This document shows positions 24,893 through 34,007 of a stretch of DNA of 64,000 bases, one piece after another. How positions within the stretch are numbered: the stretch's first letter is position 1; each line of letters begins with the position of its first letter. Origin of the DNA: Victivallaceae bacterium. Its GTDB lineage: Bacteria > Verrucomicrobiota > Lentisphaeria > Victivallales > Victivallaceae. The notes beneath the pieces were generated by a model. The model saw only the letters and a list, made by a program, of their open reading frames with translations, was not told where the DNA came from and ran no database searches. The position numbers were made by a program, and so were the translations under genes. The stretch spans positions 1 to 64,000 of the forward strand of contig JAQUTL010000001.1 in assembly GCA_028709805.1 (NCBI GenBank), given 5' to 3'.

Positions 24893-26155
24893 TCAGTTCA
24901 TGCTCCTGTAACGTTTGCAGTTGTGCGCCTGAATCTCATCGGGCAGAACGAACATGCCGCCGGTCTTCAGCAGTTCGCCCTTGCCGACGATCCGGTGAAA
25001 TGCGCGGCGCACCGAATTGTCATCCGGATAAGTCGAAAAGTCTCCGTCCGACCGGCCGAAGATAAAGAACGCTCCGTCGCGTCCGTAGGACATCTCTGGA
25101 AATAGATATACTTCACGCATCAGTTTAGCCAGATTCGAGTCCGGCAGCTCGCGCTCGAAACTCGGGTTGAATATCCACGACCGGCAGCAGATGCCCTTGA
25201 CCTCGCGGCCGAGATATTTCGGGAAAAAGTCCAGTGCCGCGTTCCATGACTTGTACGCTTCATCCAGCGTCATGCCGCCGCCGCCGGGAATGTGCATGCC
25301 GGGAACCAGATCGCCGTCGCGGAACACCTGAGCATAGTCAGAGGCATTCAGCGTTCTGACATCGCCCGGGACGGCGAATCCGTTCGGATTTATGAACGTG
25401 CCGCGAATCCCGTCCGCAACGGTCTCCAGTTTAGTGTGGAGCGGAGCCGATGCTTCGTCCTTGACGTTGAACATCCGCGAACCGTCCGGCAGCAGACCCC
25501 AGTTGTCGCCGCACAGCGCGGTCACGGAGTTGTCAGCGATCGAGCGGAACACCGGAGGTATCCATTTTTCCAGATTGTCGGCCATATATTCAAAGCGGCC
25601 GATGCGGAACAGTTTTCCGTCGATATTAAACCTTAGCCAGTAGGTCTGGCTGCGGTCGATGCCGTGGCAGCCCGGATGCGCCGAATTATATATCCGCATT
25701 GTTCCCTTGAGCCAGTCCGCCGACGCCCGTGAATAGCATTCCGGTATTCCCATCTTTTTATGGGTTTCGCGCCACAGCGGAATGGCGCTCATGGCAATCA
25801 TGAAATCAAATATCCCGCACAGTTCATCGCCCAGAACGGCGTTCAGCCGCGGCCATGCTCCGTAGCTCCACGCGATGCCGTCATTGACGAACAGCGCGCG
25901 ATGGGAGTGATGGGCGTAAAGCTGAAGCGCCGGACTTTCGGCGGCGAGCTGCGCCGTGCGCTCAAAAAGCGGCAGCAGCGCCTGATCGCCGTTGACCCAG
26001 CCGGAGCCGAAATATTCCCGCACAAACGGCATGGCAAGATATTCCGGCAGGCCGGTGAAAGTCGCCAGCGACTTTTCAAAATCCTTGTCGAACCCGTTGG
26101 CCGTTACCGACGCTTCCGGCAGTTTCAGCGCTTTTGCCAGTTCAAGCAGTTCCAT
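24893..26155 (-). CDS. Acyltransferase-like protein of the NAT_N/GNAT_C (DUF5596-like) type
   Basis: A 420-residue soluble protein without signal peptide or TM segments. The central and C-terminal parts contain FNIDGKLFRIGRFEYM near residue 175, GMHIPGGGGMTLDEAYKSW near 290, an FFPKYLG segment, and then CCRSWIFNPSF near 325 followed by SNLAKLMREVYLFP. This order of motifs resembles predicted N-acyltransferases with split NAT_N and GNAT_C domains, found in many gut anaerobes; none is well characterised. The neighbours paaK and an ACT protein could supply or regulate an acyl-CoA donor, but that is only inference. It is separated from paaK by 6 bp. Confidence 0.5.
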   Translation of the reverse strand: MELLELAKALKLPEASVTANGFDKDFEKSLATFTGLPEYLAMPFVREYFGSGWVNGDQALLPLFERTAQLAAESPALQLYAHHSHRALFVNDGIAWSYGAWPRLNAVLGDELCGIFDFMIAMSAIPLWRETHKKMGIPECYSRASADWLKGTMRIYNSAHPGCHGIDRSQTYWLRFNIDGKLFRIGRFEYMADNLEKWIPPVFRSIADNSVTALCGDNWGLLPDGSRMFNVKDEASAPLHTKLETVADGIRGTFINPNGFAVPGDVRTLNASDYAQVFRDGDLVPGMHIPGGGGMTLDEAYKSWNAALDFFPKYLGREVKGICCRSWIFNPSFERELPDSNLAKLMREVYLFPEMSYGRDGAFFIFGRSDGDFSTYPDDNSVRRAFHRIVGKGELLKTGGMFVLPDEIQAHNCKRYRSMN

Positions 26156-26161
26156 AGGCGG

Positions 26162-27496
26162 CTATTCCACCTTCAAGTTGCGGTGGTCGGCCACATATTT
26201 CGCCTTGCCGGTGGCGCGTTCGAGCGAATTTGGTTCGACCAGTTCAAGTTTGAAGTGAATACCGGTATAGGCGGTGACGTCGCGCGTGATGCGATCTTTG
26301 AGTTTTATCATTTCGTCCATTTTATCGCTGAAGACGTGCGGCGCAAGTTCGACCTTGAGCACCGCCTCGTCCAGATTATGCGGACGATAAAGCTCGATCA
26401 GATAATGCGGCGTCACGCCGTTGATTTTCAGCAGCGCCTCTTCCACCTGCGACGGGAATACGTTGACGCCGCGGATGATCAGCATGTCGTCGGTGCGTCC
26501 TTTTACCCGGCTCATCATCATTCCGGTACGGCCGCACGGACAGGATGTCCGGTAGATGCTGGCCAGGTCTCTGGTGCGGTAGCGCAGCACCGGACACGCC
26601 TCTTTGCCGAGCGCGGTGATCACCAGTTCCCCGACCTCGCCCTCCGCCACCGGTTCGAGCGTTTCCGGGTTGATGCACTCGAAAATGAAATGGTCCTCCT
26701 GAATGTGCATGCCGCGGCGCGCGGCGCATTCTCCGGCCACTCCCGGCCCGATGACTTCGGAAAGCCCGTAGTTGTTGAACGCATGGATGGGGAGCTTGCT
26801 TTCGATGGCGTCGCGCATCATCTCGGTCCACGGTTCGCCGCCGAAGTGGGCGTAGCGCAGCGCGATTTCGCCGTGATTCAAATTCATCTGCTCCAGCGCT
26901 TCGGCCAGATTGAGCGCGTATGACGGCGTGCAGATCAGCGTCTCCACGCCGAGGTCGCGCAGCAGCGCGATCTGCCGCTGGGTGTTGCCGGACGAGGCCG
27001 GAACCACTGCGGCGCCAACGTTTTCAATGCCGTAATGGAGGCCGAATCCGCCGGTAAAAAGTCCGTATCCGAACGCGATCTGGGTGATCTGGTCGGGCGT
27101 GAGTCCGCCGGCGACCAGAAAGCGTGAACACAGCTCCGCCCACAGCTTCAAGTCGTTTTTAGTGTATCCGACCATGGTCGGCGTGCCGGTGGTTCCGCTG
27201 GAGCCGTGGATGCGGGCCAGCTCGGACGGTTTTACCGCGAACAGACCGAACGGGTAGTTGTCGCGCATATTCTGCTTGACGGTGAACGGCAGCTTGCGGA
27301 TGTCGTCCAGCGACCGGATGCTTTCTCCGGTGATGTGCCGTTTCTCCAGTTCGGCGCGATAGAAAGGAACTCTTTTTGCGTACTCGACCGTTTCGCGCAG
27401 ACGACGCAGCTGCAAATCTTTTATCTCCGATACCTTCATCGTCTCCGCCGCCGGATTCCAAATCCGGTTTTCGATCACGAAATCTGAATCTGCCAT
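26162..27496 (-). CDS. paaK: Phenylacetate-CoA ligase-type adenylate-forming enzyme
   Basis: A 444-residue member of the PaaK branch of the ANL superfamily, which activates aryl acids such as phenylacetate to CoA thioesters. It shows the AMP-binding loop HGSSGTTGTPT near residue 96, NNYGLSE near 237, YRTRDL near 303 and the hinge GRTDDMLIIRGVNVFPSQVE near 330, with the C-terminal Lys in ERATGKAKYV. The start MADSDF at 27496 is favoured by AAAGGACGG 10 bp upstream. The ACT-domain gene directly upstream is the usual partner in anaerobes, where PaaK is thought to recycle indolepyruvate- or phenylpyruvate-derived acids. No ring-degradation genes are near. Confidence 0.88.
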   Translation of the reverse strand: MADSDFVIENRIWNPAAETMKVSEIKDLQLRRLRETVEYAKRVPFYRAELEKRHITGESIRSLDDIRKLPFTVKQNMRDNYPFGLFAVKPSELARIHGSSGTTGTPTMVGYTKNDLKLWAELCSRFLVAGGLTPDQITQIAFGYGLFTGGFGLHYGIENVGAAVVPASSGNTQRQIALLRDLGVETLICTPSYALNLAEALEQMNLNHGEIALRYAHFGGEPWTEMMRDAIESKLPIHAFNNYGLSEVIGPGVAGECAARRGMHIQEDHFIFECINPETLEPVAEGEVGELVITALGKEACPVLRYRTRDLASIYRTSCPCGRTGMMMSRVKGRTDDMLIIRGVNVFPSQVEEALLKINGVTPHYLIELYRPHNLDEAVLKVELAPHVFSDKMDEMIKLKDRITRDVTAYTGIHFKLELVEPNSLERATGKAKYVADHRNLKVE

Positions 27497-27515
27497 TTTA
27501 CTTGCAGCCGTCCTT

Positions 27516-27944
27516 TCAGTGAAAAAGCTCGACGCCTTCGATGACGTCGAAATGTTCGCGTTCCAGCGCTTCGAGCGCCTTGTCCGGATCCTCAAAGCGG
27601 AAGACCATCACCGCCTTGTCCCCCTTGCCGAAGGTGAAGGCGTACATGTATTCAACGCTGAGATTGTTGCGGTCAAGCACGCCGAGAACCGTGGCGAGGC
27701 CGCCGACGTGGTCGTCCACCGGCAGGGCAAGAACCTCGGTGACTTTGACCACCACTCCGGCGGCGGAAAGCACGTCGCGCGCTTTCTGCCAGTCCTTGAC
27801 CAGCAGACGCATGATGCCGAACTGTTCGGTGTCGGCCAAACTCAGCGTGCGGATGTTGATGTTGTTTTTTGCGAGAATCTGGCATACCGCGTTGAGGCTG
27901 CCCGGTTTGTTCTCGATAAAGAGGGAAAGCTGGGTGATTTTCAT
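27516..27944 (-). CDS. Tandem ACT-domain protein
   Basis: A 142-residue protein of two ACT domains (about residues 1-68 and 70-142). The first begins MKITQLSLFIENKPGSL, with the classic ligand-binding PGSL turn. ACT pairs bind amino acids, often aromatic or branched-chain ones. The conserved coupling with paaK 19 bp downstream suggests that it senses an amino acid related to the ligase substrate. It is the first gene of the eight-gene minus-strand unit, with GGAGG upstream of its ATG. Confidence 0.85.
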   Translation of the reverse strand: MKITQLSLFIENKPGSLNAVCQILAKNNINIRTLSLADTEQFGIMRLLVKDWQKARDVLSAAGVVVKVTEVLALPVDDHVGGLATVLGVLDRNNLSVEYMYAFTFGKGDKAVMVFRFEDPDKALEALEREHFDVIEGVELFH

Positions 27945-27981
27945 TACTGCGTCCTCCGTTTGTTTAAAAATGTTTGAGAGT

Positions 27982-28010
27982 AATATAATCGCATTTTACC
28001 ATTCTTTCAA
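27982..28010 (-). promoter_or_regulatory. Promoter of the ACT-paaK-que-GH2 unit
   Basis: On the minus strand: TTGAAA (28010-28005), 17-bp spacer, TATATT (27987-27982), about 38 bp before the ACT start. It is among the closest to consensus in the window and the only obvious promoter for the eight genes. Confidence 0.7.
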
Positions 28011-28062
28011 CCCGCTGCCGCCGCCTTGCGGCCAATAGTTGGTTTTTTGCCGTTTTTTACCC

Positions 28063-28090
28063 TTGAAAAAGTGTATTGCGATGGTATTGT
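28063..28090 (+). promoter_or_regulatory. serC promoter
   Basis: TTGAAA (28063-28068), 16-bp spacer, TATTGT (28085-28090). AAGGAG lies just before the serC ATG at 28137. Confidence 0.55.
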
Positions 28091-28136
28091 ATTATTACGT
28101 TGTTTTCCATAAAAAACCTCAAAAGGAGATGTCGAG

Positions 28137-29219
28137 ATGACAGTTTATAATTTCAGCGCCGGTCCGGCAATGCTTCCGGCCGCGGTAATGGAACGGGCGA
28201 AGGCCGAATTTTGCGACTACAAAGGCTGCGGCAACGGTATCGTGGAGCTCTCGCATCGCGGCAAGCTTTTCACCGAGGTGATTGAAAACGCGGAGAAGAA
28301 TTTCCGCGAGATCATGAATATTTCCGACGATTACGCCGTCTGCTTCGTTCAGGGCGGCGCCAGCATGCAGTTCTGCATGCTAGCCATGAACCTGCTTGAG
28401 AAAGGCAAGTCCGCCGATTACGCCGACACCGGCGTGTGGGGCGCCAAGGCGTTCAAAGAGGCAAAACTGTTCGGCGACGCCAAACTGGTCTGCTCCAGCA
28501 AGGAAACCAAATACGACCATATCCCGGCGTTTGACACCTGGACCCGCAATCCGGAGGCCACCTATCTGCATATCACCAGCAACAACACCGTTGCCGGAAC
28601 CCAGTATATGAAGTTTCCGGAAGTGCTGCCGAACGTGCCGATGATCGCCGATATGTCCAGCGACATCATGTCGCGCCGGATCAACGTCAGCGACTTCGGA
28701 ATGATCTACGCCGGCGCCCAGAAGAACCTCGGCCCCAGCGGTATGGCGGTTGTCATCATCCGCAAGGACCTTGCCGCTCGCACGCCGGCCACCGTGCCGA
28801 CCATGCTGCGTTATTCCACTTATATCGACGAGAAGTCGCTGTTCAACACGCCGCCGACCTTTGCAATTTATCTGTTCGGTCTGGTTACCGAGTGGGTCAA
28901 GGAAATCGGCGGTCTGGACAAGCTGGAGATCATCAACAATCAGAAAGCCGCCAGACTGTACGCCGCGATCGACGGGTCGGAATTTTACAAATCGCCGGTC
29001 GCCAAGGCCGACCGGTCCCGGATGAACGTTGTTTTCCGTACGCCGAATGAGGAGTTGGACGCCGCTTTCGTCAAGGAGGCCGCCGCCGCGAACCTTACCG
29101 GACTCAAGGGGCATCGTCTGGTCGGCGGACTGCGCGCCAGCATCTACAACGCCATGCCGATGGCCGGCGTCGAGGCGTTGATCGGCTTTATGAACGAGTT
29201 TGAACGCAAGAACCGTTAA
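28137..29219 (+). CDS. serC: Phosphoserine aminotransferase
   Basis: A 360-residue class V PLP aminotransferase converting 3-phosphohydroxypyruvate and glutamate to phosphoserine and 2-oxoglutarate (also used in PLP synthesis in some bacteria). It shows YNFSAGPAMLP at the start, ELSHRGK near 37, FVQGGASMQF near 72, ADMSSDIMSR near 175 and the PLP-Lys in YAGAQKNLGPSGM near 195, with GLRASIYNAMP near the end. The length is standard. It is monocistronic, bracketed by its own promoter and terminator. serA and serB are not present. Confidence 0.95.
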   Translation: MTVYNFSAGPAMLPAAVMERAKAEFCDYKGCGNGIVELSHRGKLFTEVIENAEKNFREIMNISDDYAVCFVQGGASMQFCMLAMNLLEKGKSADYADTGVWGAKAFKEAKLFGDAKLVCSSKETKYDHIPAFDTWTRNPEATYLHITSNNTVAGTQYMKFPEVLPNVPMIADMSSDIMSRRINVSDFGMIYAGAQKNLGPSGMAVVIIRKDLAARTPATVPTMLRYSTYIDEKSLFNTPPTFAIYLFGLVTEWVKEIGGLDKLEIINNQKAARLYAAIDGSEFYKSPVAKADRSRMNVVFRTPNEELDAAFVKEAAAANLTGLKGHRLVGGLRASIYNAMPMAGVEALIGFMNEFERKNR

Positions 29220-29255
29220 GGTTTTTTTCGTTCACAGCGGCACAGTTCCGCTTTC

Positions 29256-29293
29256 AATGCGCACTGGATTGTGTTCCGGGGCGCATTTTTTTT
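29256..29293 (+). terminator. Probable terminator after serC
   Basis: AATGCGC (29256-29262) pairs with GCGCATT (29281-29287), followed by a run of T. The loop of 18 nt is long, so efficiency is uncertain. Confidence 0.5.
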
Positions 29294-29334
29294 GCATTGC
29301 GCGGTCCCGGCGGGTATTTTTGTCCGTTTTCAAC

Positions 29335-29362
29335 TTGACAAGGCGGCTTTGCCGGTTAAATT
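29335..29362 (+). promoter_or_regulatory. fhs promoter
   Basis: Consensus TTGACA (29335-29340), 16-bp spacer, TAAATT (29357-29362). It is the only perfect -35 hexamer noticed in the window. Confidence 0.6.
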
Positions 29363-29397
29363 ACACCGGATAAACAACAGGGGAATGTGACATACTG

Positions 29398-31068
29398 ATG
29401 AAATCGGACGTGGAAATCGCACACGATGCGAAAATGATGGACATGGATTCCGTTGCGGAAATCGCCGGAATACCTTCGGAATACTGTGAACTCTACGGGA
29501 AAAATAAAGCGAAGGTCGGACTCGGACTGCTGGATGAATTGCGGAACCGGCCGGACGGCAAACTGATATTGGTCACCGCAATCACGCCGACTCCGGCGGG
29601 CGAGGGGAAGACCACCACCACGATCGGCCTGGGCGACGCGCTGCGACGGATCGGACGACGGGCGGTGATCGCCCTGCGGGAACCGTCGCTGGGGCCGGTG
29701 TTCGGCGTCAAGGGCGGCGCGGCCGGCGGCGGATATTCGCAGGTGGTGCCGATGGAGGAGATCAATCTGCATTTCACCGGAGACTTTCATGCGGTCGGCG
29801 CGGCCGACAATCTGCTGGCGGCGATGATCGACAATCACATTTATCAGGGCAACGAACTGAATATCGATCCGGCGGCGATCACCTGGCGGCGCTGCGTGGA
29901 TATGAATGACCGCCAGCTTCGGCACATCACCAGCATCAGCAACGGCCCCGGCGGCTTCAGCCGCGGTGACGGATTCGAGATCACCGTTGCCTCCGAGCTT
30001 ATGGCGATACTCTGTCTGTCATCTTCAATCCGCGAACTCAAGGAGCGCATTGCCCGGATCATTGTCGCCGTCACCTTTGACGGCCGGCCGGTCACCGCCG
30101 GCGATCTCAAGGCGCAGGGGGCGATGGCGGCGCTGCTCAAGGAGGCGGTAAATCCGAATCTGGTTCAGACGCTGGAGCATACGCCGGTGCTGATCCACGG
30201 CGGACCGTTCGCCAACATCGCGCACGGCTGCAACTCACTGTCCGCCACGCGACTCGCATTGAAGCTGGGCGATTTCGCGGTGACCGAGGCCGGATTCGGC
30301 GCCGACCTCGGAGCGGAAAAATTTATCGACATAAAATGCCGTATCGGCGGACTGCGTCCCTCCGCGGCGGTGGTGGTCGCCACCGTCCGGGCGCTGAAAA
30401 TGCACGGCGGCGCGGCGAAGTCCGAGCTTGGCGTGGAGAATATCGACGCTCTCCGGCGCGGCATGGCCAATCTGCTGCGCCACCTGTCCAATATCCGCGA
30501 CGTGTTCGGCCTGCCGGCGGTGGCGGCGATAAACCGCTTCCCCACCGATACCGCCGATGAACTGGAGCTTGTGAAGGCGGCCTGTGAGAAAAACGGTGTC
30601 TGTGCGGTTGTGTCTGATGTCTGGGCGCATGGCGGCGCCGGCGGCGTTGAGCTGGCGGAAAAAGTGGTTGAACTTTGCGGCGGAGAGCCGCCGGAACCCG
30701 GTTTCGCCTACGATGTGAATGACGGCGTCGCCGTCAAACTTGAAACGCTGGTAAGGCGCGTCTATCGCGGTTCTGGCGTGGATTTTTCCGCCGAGGCCGA
30801 ACGCGACATCAACCGGATCGAAAAACTTGGACTGGGCGGTCTGCCGGTCTGCGTGGCAAAGACGCCGTACAGTTTTTCGGATGACCGCAATCTGATCGGC
30901 GCGCCGGAGGGCTTCACCGTGCATTTCAATTCGGTTCGGGTGTCGGCCGGAGCCGGCTTTATCGTGGCGCTGGCCGGAAACATCATGACCATGCCCGGTC
31001 TGCCGAAGCACCCGGCCGCCGAGCGGATCGACATCGATGACAACGGTGTCATCACCGGAGTCTGCTGA
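29398..31068 (+). CDS. fhs: Formate-tetrahydrofolate ligase
   Basis: A 556-residue ATP-dependent ligase forming 10-formyl-THF from formate. It shows the P-loop [18 protein letters not shown] near residue 62, [21 protein letters not shown] near 97, the conserved INLHFTGD near 121 and [15 protein letters not shown] near 264, plus [10 protein letters not shown] near 300. It feeds purine and Met-tRNA formylation or, in acetogens, the Wood-Ljungdahl methyl branch; no folD or acs genes accompany it. It is a single gene with its own promoter and a shared bidirectional terminator. Confidence 0.95.
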   Translation: MKSDVEIAHDAKMMDMDSVAEIAGIPSEYCELYGKNKAKVGLGLLDELRNRPDGKLILVTAITPTPAGEGKTTTTIGLGDALRRIGRRAVIALREPSLGPVFGVKGGAAGGGYSQVVPMEEINLHFTGDFHAVGAADNLLAAMIDNHIYQGNELNIDPAAITWRRCVDMNDRQLRHITSISNGPGGFSRGDGFEITVASELMAILCLSSSIRELKERIARIIVAVTFDGRPVTAGDLKAQGAMAALLKEAVNPNLVQTLEHTPVLIHGGPFANIAHGCNSLSATRLALKLGDFAVTEAGFGADLGAEKFIDIKCRIGGLRPSAAVVVATVRALKMHGGAAKSELGVENIDALRRGMANLLRHLSNIRDVFGLPAVAAINRFPTDTADELELVKAACEKNGVCAVVSDVWAHGGAGGVELAEKVVELCGGEPPEPGFAYDVNDGVAVKLETLVRRVYRGSGVDFSAEAERDINRIEKLGLGGLPVCVAKTPYSFSDDRNLIGAPEGFTVHFNSVRVSAGAGFIVALAGNIMTMPGLPKHPAAERIDIDDNGVITGVC

Positions 31069-31094
31069 ACCGCGGAGGAGGACTCGGCAGGCAT

Positions 31095-31135
31095 AAAAAA
31101 ACCGGCGTCGGATATTCCGAGGCCGGATTTTTTTT
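31095..31135. terminator. Bidirectional terminator between fhs and convergent gene
   Basis: CCGGCGTCGG (31102-31111) and CCGAGGCCGG (31117-31126) form a hairpin with one internal mismatch. It is preceded by a run of A and followed by a run of T, so it can serve both converging genes. Confidence 0.8.
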
Positions 31136-31149
31136 GGTTTTCGGATTGG

Positions 31150-32877
31150 TCAGCGTTCCACCTGAAGCGTGAGCACCTGAAATTTCTCCGGGGAGTTGAG
31201 CGTTACGGAATGTCCGTCGTCCGTCACCTTGAGCGGAGTGTATTTCCCGTCCGGGTAAGTCAGCAGTTCGGCGGCGGAAATTCTTGCGGTTGAACGCACC
31301 GTCACCGGCTTGACCGCTCCCCAGACTGCCTTGGCCGGCGACGGAACGGCGGTTCCGGGCGGAAGTTTTGCACCCAGCGTGTTGGTCATCGGAATAGTGA
31401 TCACGCCGCCTTTTTTGTAAACCCGGAACAAGGGGGCTTCACCCTCGGTCACAAGCAGGATGGGCGACGTGCTTTTATCGATCGCGGCGGCGGAATAATC
31501 TGGTATTGCCGGGAAGCGGTCGTTTTCATTGACCTGATTGACAAAATACGACGCCGGCAGAAAATCCTTTGGCGCATATATCTTTATCCCGCGAGCCATG
31601 CGCGAATCGGGAATCAGCGCTTTTGCTGGAACCCCCTGTGCCTGAAGCGTCTGCATGGTGGCATTGAACGGAACGGTGTGTCCGGCCTCCCAGTTCGGGT
31701 CGGTGTCGCGCAGCAGCGGATTGAACACCACGGCGACGCCGGCATAGGTGTTGCCCCAATTTTTGCGGTTGGCGAGATATTTTTTCTCAAAATTAAAGAC
31801 TTCGCCCGGCGAATCCTTGGCGGTTATGCCGGTCAGGAACACGCGGCCGAAACAGAAGTCGCCGCCGACGGTCATGGCGAACGCCCACATGAACTCGTCC
31901 TCGCTCGGGTCGAACACGTCGCGGTGTTCGGCGGTGTCGGCGTAGGCGAGAATGCAGAACGACTTCGCCCGCATAGCCGGAGATTCGCACATTTCGCGGT
32001 AAACGGCGGCGGATACTCCAAGGCGGCGGACGCTGAAGAAGTCGGCCGGATTATAGATTTCCCAGACGATCAGGTCGCCGCTGTAGGCGAAAAGCTCCGG
32101 ATAAAGTCCGTTGATCTGGCTCGGCCACGGCGAAGTGGAATCGTTGGCCAGCGTGAACCGGACGATCGACGGATATTCCGAACGCAGTTTTTCGCTCAAC
32201 CACATATAGTATTCGGTTATCCACCTTTTGCGGGTGGCGTTCCACAGATTCCAGGCTGGAGACCCAATGGTTTTCGCGGCTTTATAAGCGGAAAAAATGT
32301 CGCCGCCGTTCTCGGCGGTCCAGCGCGCCTGGCAGACCGCGCAGGAACAGCCGGCGTGAAAACTGGCGTCATCGCTCATAATGCCGTCGAAATCCACTCT
32401 GGCCAGCATCGAGCTGAGCTTTTGCCAATACATTTCACGGTATTGCGGATTGTTCGGACAAAACGATCTTGCGTTGTATTCCGGCCACACACCGGATCCG
32501 CCGTCATCGCTGAATCCCTGAAGCAGCATCGGCTCAAGCGCGGCCGTGCAGTTGGCCGGAGAGATCAGCACGTTGGAGTGATGTTCAACCACCTTGATCC
32601 CCTTTTCATGGCAGAGTTTCACCGCGAGCGCGGCGCGGTTGAGATAGCGGTCCAGCGTTTGGCGGTCGGAGTCGGCCAGATAATGGTGGGCGCCGCCGCC
32701 GAGGATGACGCAGTTTGCGCCGGCGGCGGCGATGACATCCACCTCCTTCTGCATTTCGGCGTCGGACATTTCAGGAGTGAACGCCCAGAAGGTCTGTCGT
32801 TCAAATCCGTTGAGACCGGCAGCATGGGCGATCATCGCCGTCATTGCCGCCGCGATCAGATGACAAAGTAGTTTCAT
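31150..32877 (-). CDS. Secreted glycosidase-like TIM-barrel protein, specificity unknown
   Basis: A 575-residue protein with a cleavable signal peptide (MKLLCHLIAAAMTAMIAHA). The body starts with FWAFTPEMSD, has VIAAAGANCVILGGG and GIKVVEHHSN strands typical of a (beta/alpha)8 barrel, and a DFDGIMSDDASFHAGCSCAVCQARW segment near residue 165. The acidic DD pair and the Cys-rich motif recall putative glycosyl hydrolases (alpha-amylase or GH29/42-like) widespread in Lentisphaerae and Planctomycetes. A C-terminal beta-domain follows from about 470. The start at 32877 is preceded by GGGGGA. No catalytic pair can be assigned safely. It is a single gene with its own promoter. Confidence 0.55.
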   Translation of the reverse strand: MKLLCHLIAAAMTAMIAHAAGLNGFERQTFWAFTPEMSDAEMQKEVDVIAAAGANCVILGGGAHHYLADSDRQTLDRYLNRAALAVKLCHEKGIKVVEHHSNVLISPANCTAALEPMLLQGFSDDGGSGVWPEYNARSFCPNNPQYREMYWQKLSSMLARVDFDGIMSDDASFHAGCSCAVCQARWTAENGGDIFSAYKAAKTIGSPAWNLWNATRKRWITEYYMWLSEKLRSEYPSIVRFTLANDSTSPWPSQINGLYPELFAYSGDLIVWEIYNPADFFSVRRLGVSAAVYREMCESPAMRAKSFCILAYADTAEHRDVFDPSEDEFMWAFAMTVGGDFCFGRVFLTGITAKDSPGEVFNFEKKYLANRKNWGNTYAGVAVVFNPLLRDTDPNWEAGHTVPFNATMQTLQAQGVPAKALIPDSRMARGIKIYAPKDFLPASYFVNQVNENDRFPAIPDYSAAAIDKSTSPILLVTEGEAPLFRVYKKGGVITIPMTNTLGAKLPPGTAVPSPAKAVWGAVKPVTVRSTARISAAELLTYPDGKYTPLKVTDDGHSVTLNSPEKFQVLTLQVER

Positions 32878-32903
32878 TGCATTCCCCCGGTGTTTTTTAT
32901 GAT

Positions 32904-32932
32904 AAGATAAGCTCATGATGTCTGAAATGCAA
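32904..32932 (-). promoter_or_regulatory. Promoter of the secreted glycosidase-like gene
   Basis: On the minus strand: TTGCAT (32932-32927), 17-bp spacer, TATCTT (32909-32904), 27 bp before the start codon. Confidence 0.55.
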
Positions 32933-32941
32933 GCATTGGAC

Positions 32942-32970
32942 TTGAAAAAATACCGATGCGGGCTTACAAT
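32942..32970 (+). promoter_or_regulatory. Promoter of the PstS-like gene
   Basis: TTGAAA (32942-32947), 17-bp spacer, TACAAT (32965-32970), 39 bp before the start codon. It is divergent from and close to the promoter at 32904-32932. Confidence 0.6.
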
Positions 32971-33008
32971 AAATATAAAATCGAATAAAAGATCGGAACC
33001 GATTTGAT

Positions 33009-33851
33009 ATGAAAATCTTTTTGTTTATGCTGGCGTTGCTGTCAGTTGCGGCGCTTCCGGCGGCGGAGCTGTCGGATTTGGAGAAGCGTCTGCTCGGCGC
33101 GTCCGGCGAACTGCGCATTGCCGACACGGTCGGCAACGACCCGGTGGTGCGCCGCGCCGCTCTCGGCTGGGTGTCCGCAAACCGCAACGTCAATATCACC
33201 ATCGAACAGGCCGCGCTGAAGGACGTGACCGGGGAAGGCGCAAAGAAGGAGTACGACGTGGTGATCTACCAGTACGATCCGCGCCGGAAGGACAATCTGC
33301 TGCCGAAGGGAAAAAGTTCCGACTATGCGGCCGACGCCGCTTTGATTTACGTCAACCGTGAAAATAAAATCTCCGGCATTGCAACGGCCGAGCTGGTGGA
33401 AATGTTCGGCAGCGCCGCCGCCGGCTGGGAAAAGATCAACGGCGACACCCGGTCTCCACGGCGTTACGGCACGGTGCGGCCGGCGGCAGGTGAAAAGCCG
33501 TTCAGACTTTTTGTGCTCGGCGACTCGCCGTATACTGACGCCATGATGTTTGTGGGCACCGCCGGGGAGGTGGCGGCCGGCGCGTCCGGCAGTCCGGCGG
33601 CCATCGGATTCGGCGGTTACAGTTATGCGCTGCCCGAAGACGTGAAGATGGTTGCGGTGGACGGGGTTGAACCGTCGCCGGAGAATCTGCGGTCGGGAAA
33701 ATATCCGCTTCAGTTAAGGCGTTCGGCCGCGGCCGCCGGAGACAATCCGCTGGGGAAACTGTTCTCCGAACTGCTGCTTTCACCGGAAGCGGGTTCGCTC
33801 GCCGCTGAAGCGGAGCTTTTTCCGCTGGTTGTGTCGGACGGTTCAATATGA
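33009..33851 (+). CDS. PstS-like periplasmic substrate-binding protein (orphan)
   Basis: A 280-residue protein with a signal peptide (about 18 residues, ending LPAAEL). The motif order is that of PstS-like phosphate-binding proteins: YVNRENKISGIATAELVEMFGSAAAGWEKING, then RYG, then VLGDSPYTDAMMF, SPAAIGFGGYSYA and VAVDGVEPSPENLRSGKYPLQ. The anion-binding Ser/Thr/Asp residues near the N-terminus are not obvious, and the protein is short compared with PstS (about 320-350). No pstCAB genes are near. It may bind another ligand or serve a sensory role. It is single and divergent from the glycosidase-like gene. Confidence 0.55.
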   Translation: MKIFLFMLALLSVAALPAAELSDLEKRLLGASGELRIADTVGNDPVVRRAALGWVSANRNVNITIEQAALKDVTGEGAKKEYDVVIYQYDPRRKDNLLPKGKSSDYAADAALIYVNRENKISGIATAELVEMFGSAAAGWEKINGDTRSPRRYGTVRPAAGEKPFRLFVLGDSPYTDAMMFVGTAGEVAAGASGSPAAIGFGGYSYALPEDVKMVAVDGVEPSPENLRSGKYPLQLRRSAAAAGDNPLGKLFSELLLSPEAGSLAAEAELFPLVVSDGSI

Positions 33852-33907
33852 TTTACGCGGCGTCGCGTTATATTGTACGGTTTATTTAAATAAAAAGACA
33901 AAAAAAG

Positions 33908-33936
33908 TTGGCTAAGCGTTATATTGATGTTATATT
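33908..33936 (+). promoter_or_regulatory. Promoter of the kinase-ktr-pyrH operon
   Basis: TTGGCT (33908-33913), 17-bp spacer, TATATT (33931-33936), leaving an mRNA leader of about 65 nt before the kinase start. A second TATATT at 33920-33925 has no suitably spaced -35. Confidence 0.5.
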
Positions 33937-34007
33937 AACCGCAATTGGCTCGAACGTGGGCATGGGCGGTGTGTTGGGACAACTAAAATTAATGGAACGG
34001 GGATGCT

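Noticed and set aside
25760-26923. Long plus-strand open frame (387 codons) opposite the acyltransferase-like and paaK genes
   Set aside because: Antisense shadow of two genes with clear family motifs; its composition (many Arg/His/Phe/Val) is typical of reverse frames in GC-rich DNA.
31678-32871. 397-codon plus-strand frame opposite the secreted glycosidase-like gene
   Set aside because: The minus-strand gene has a signal peptide, an SD sequence and a promoter; this frame has none.
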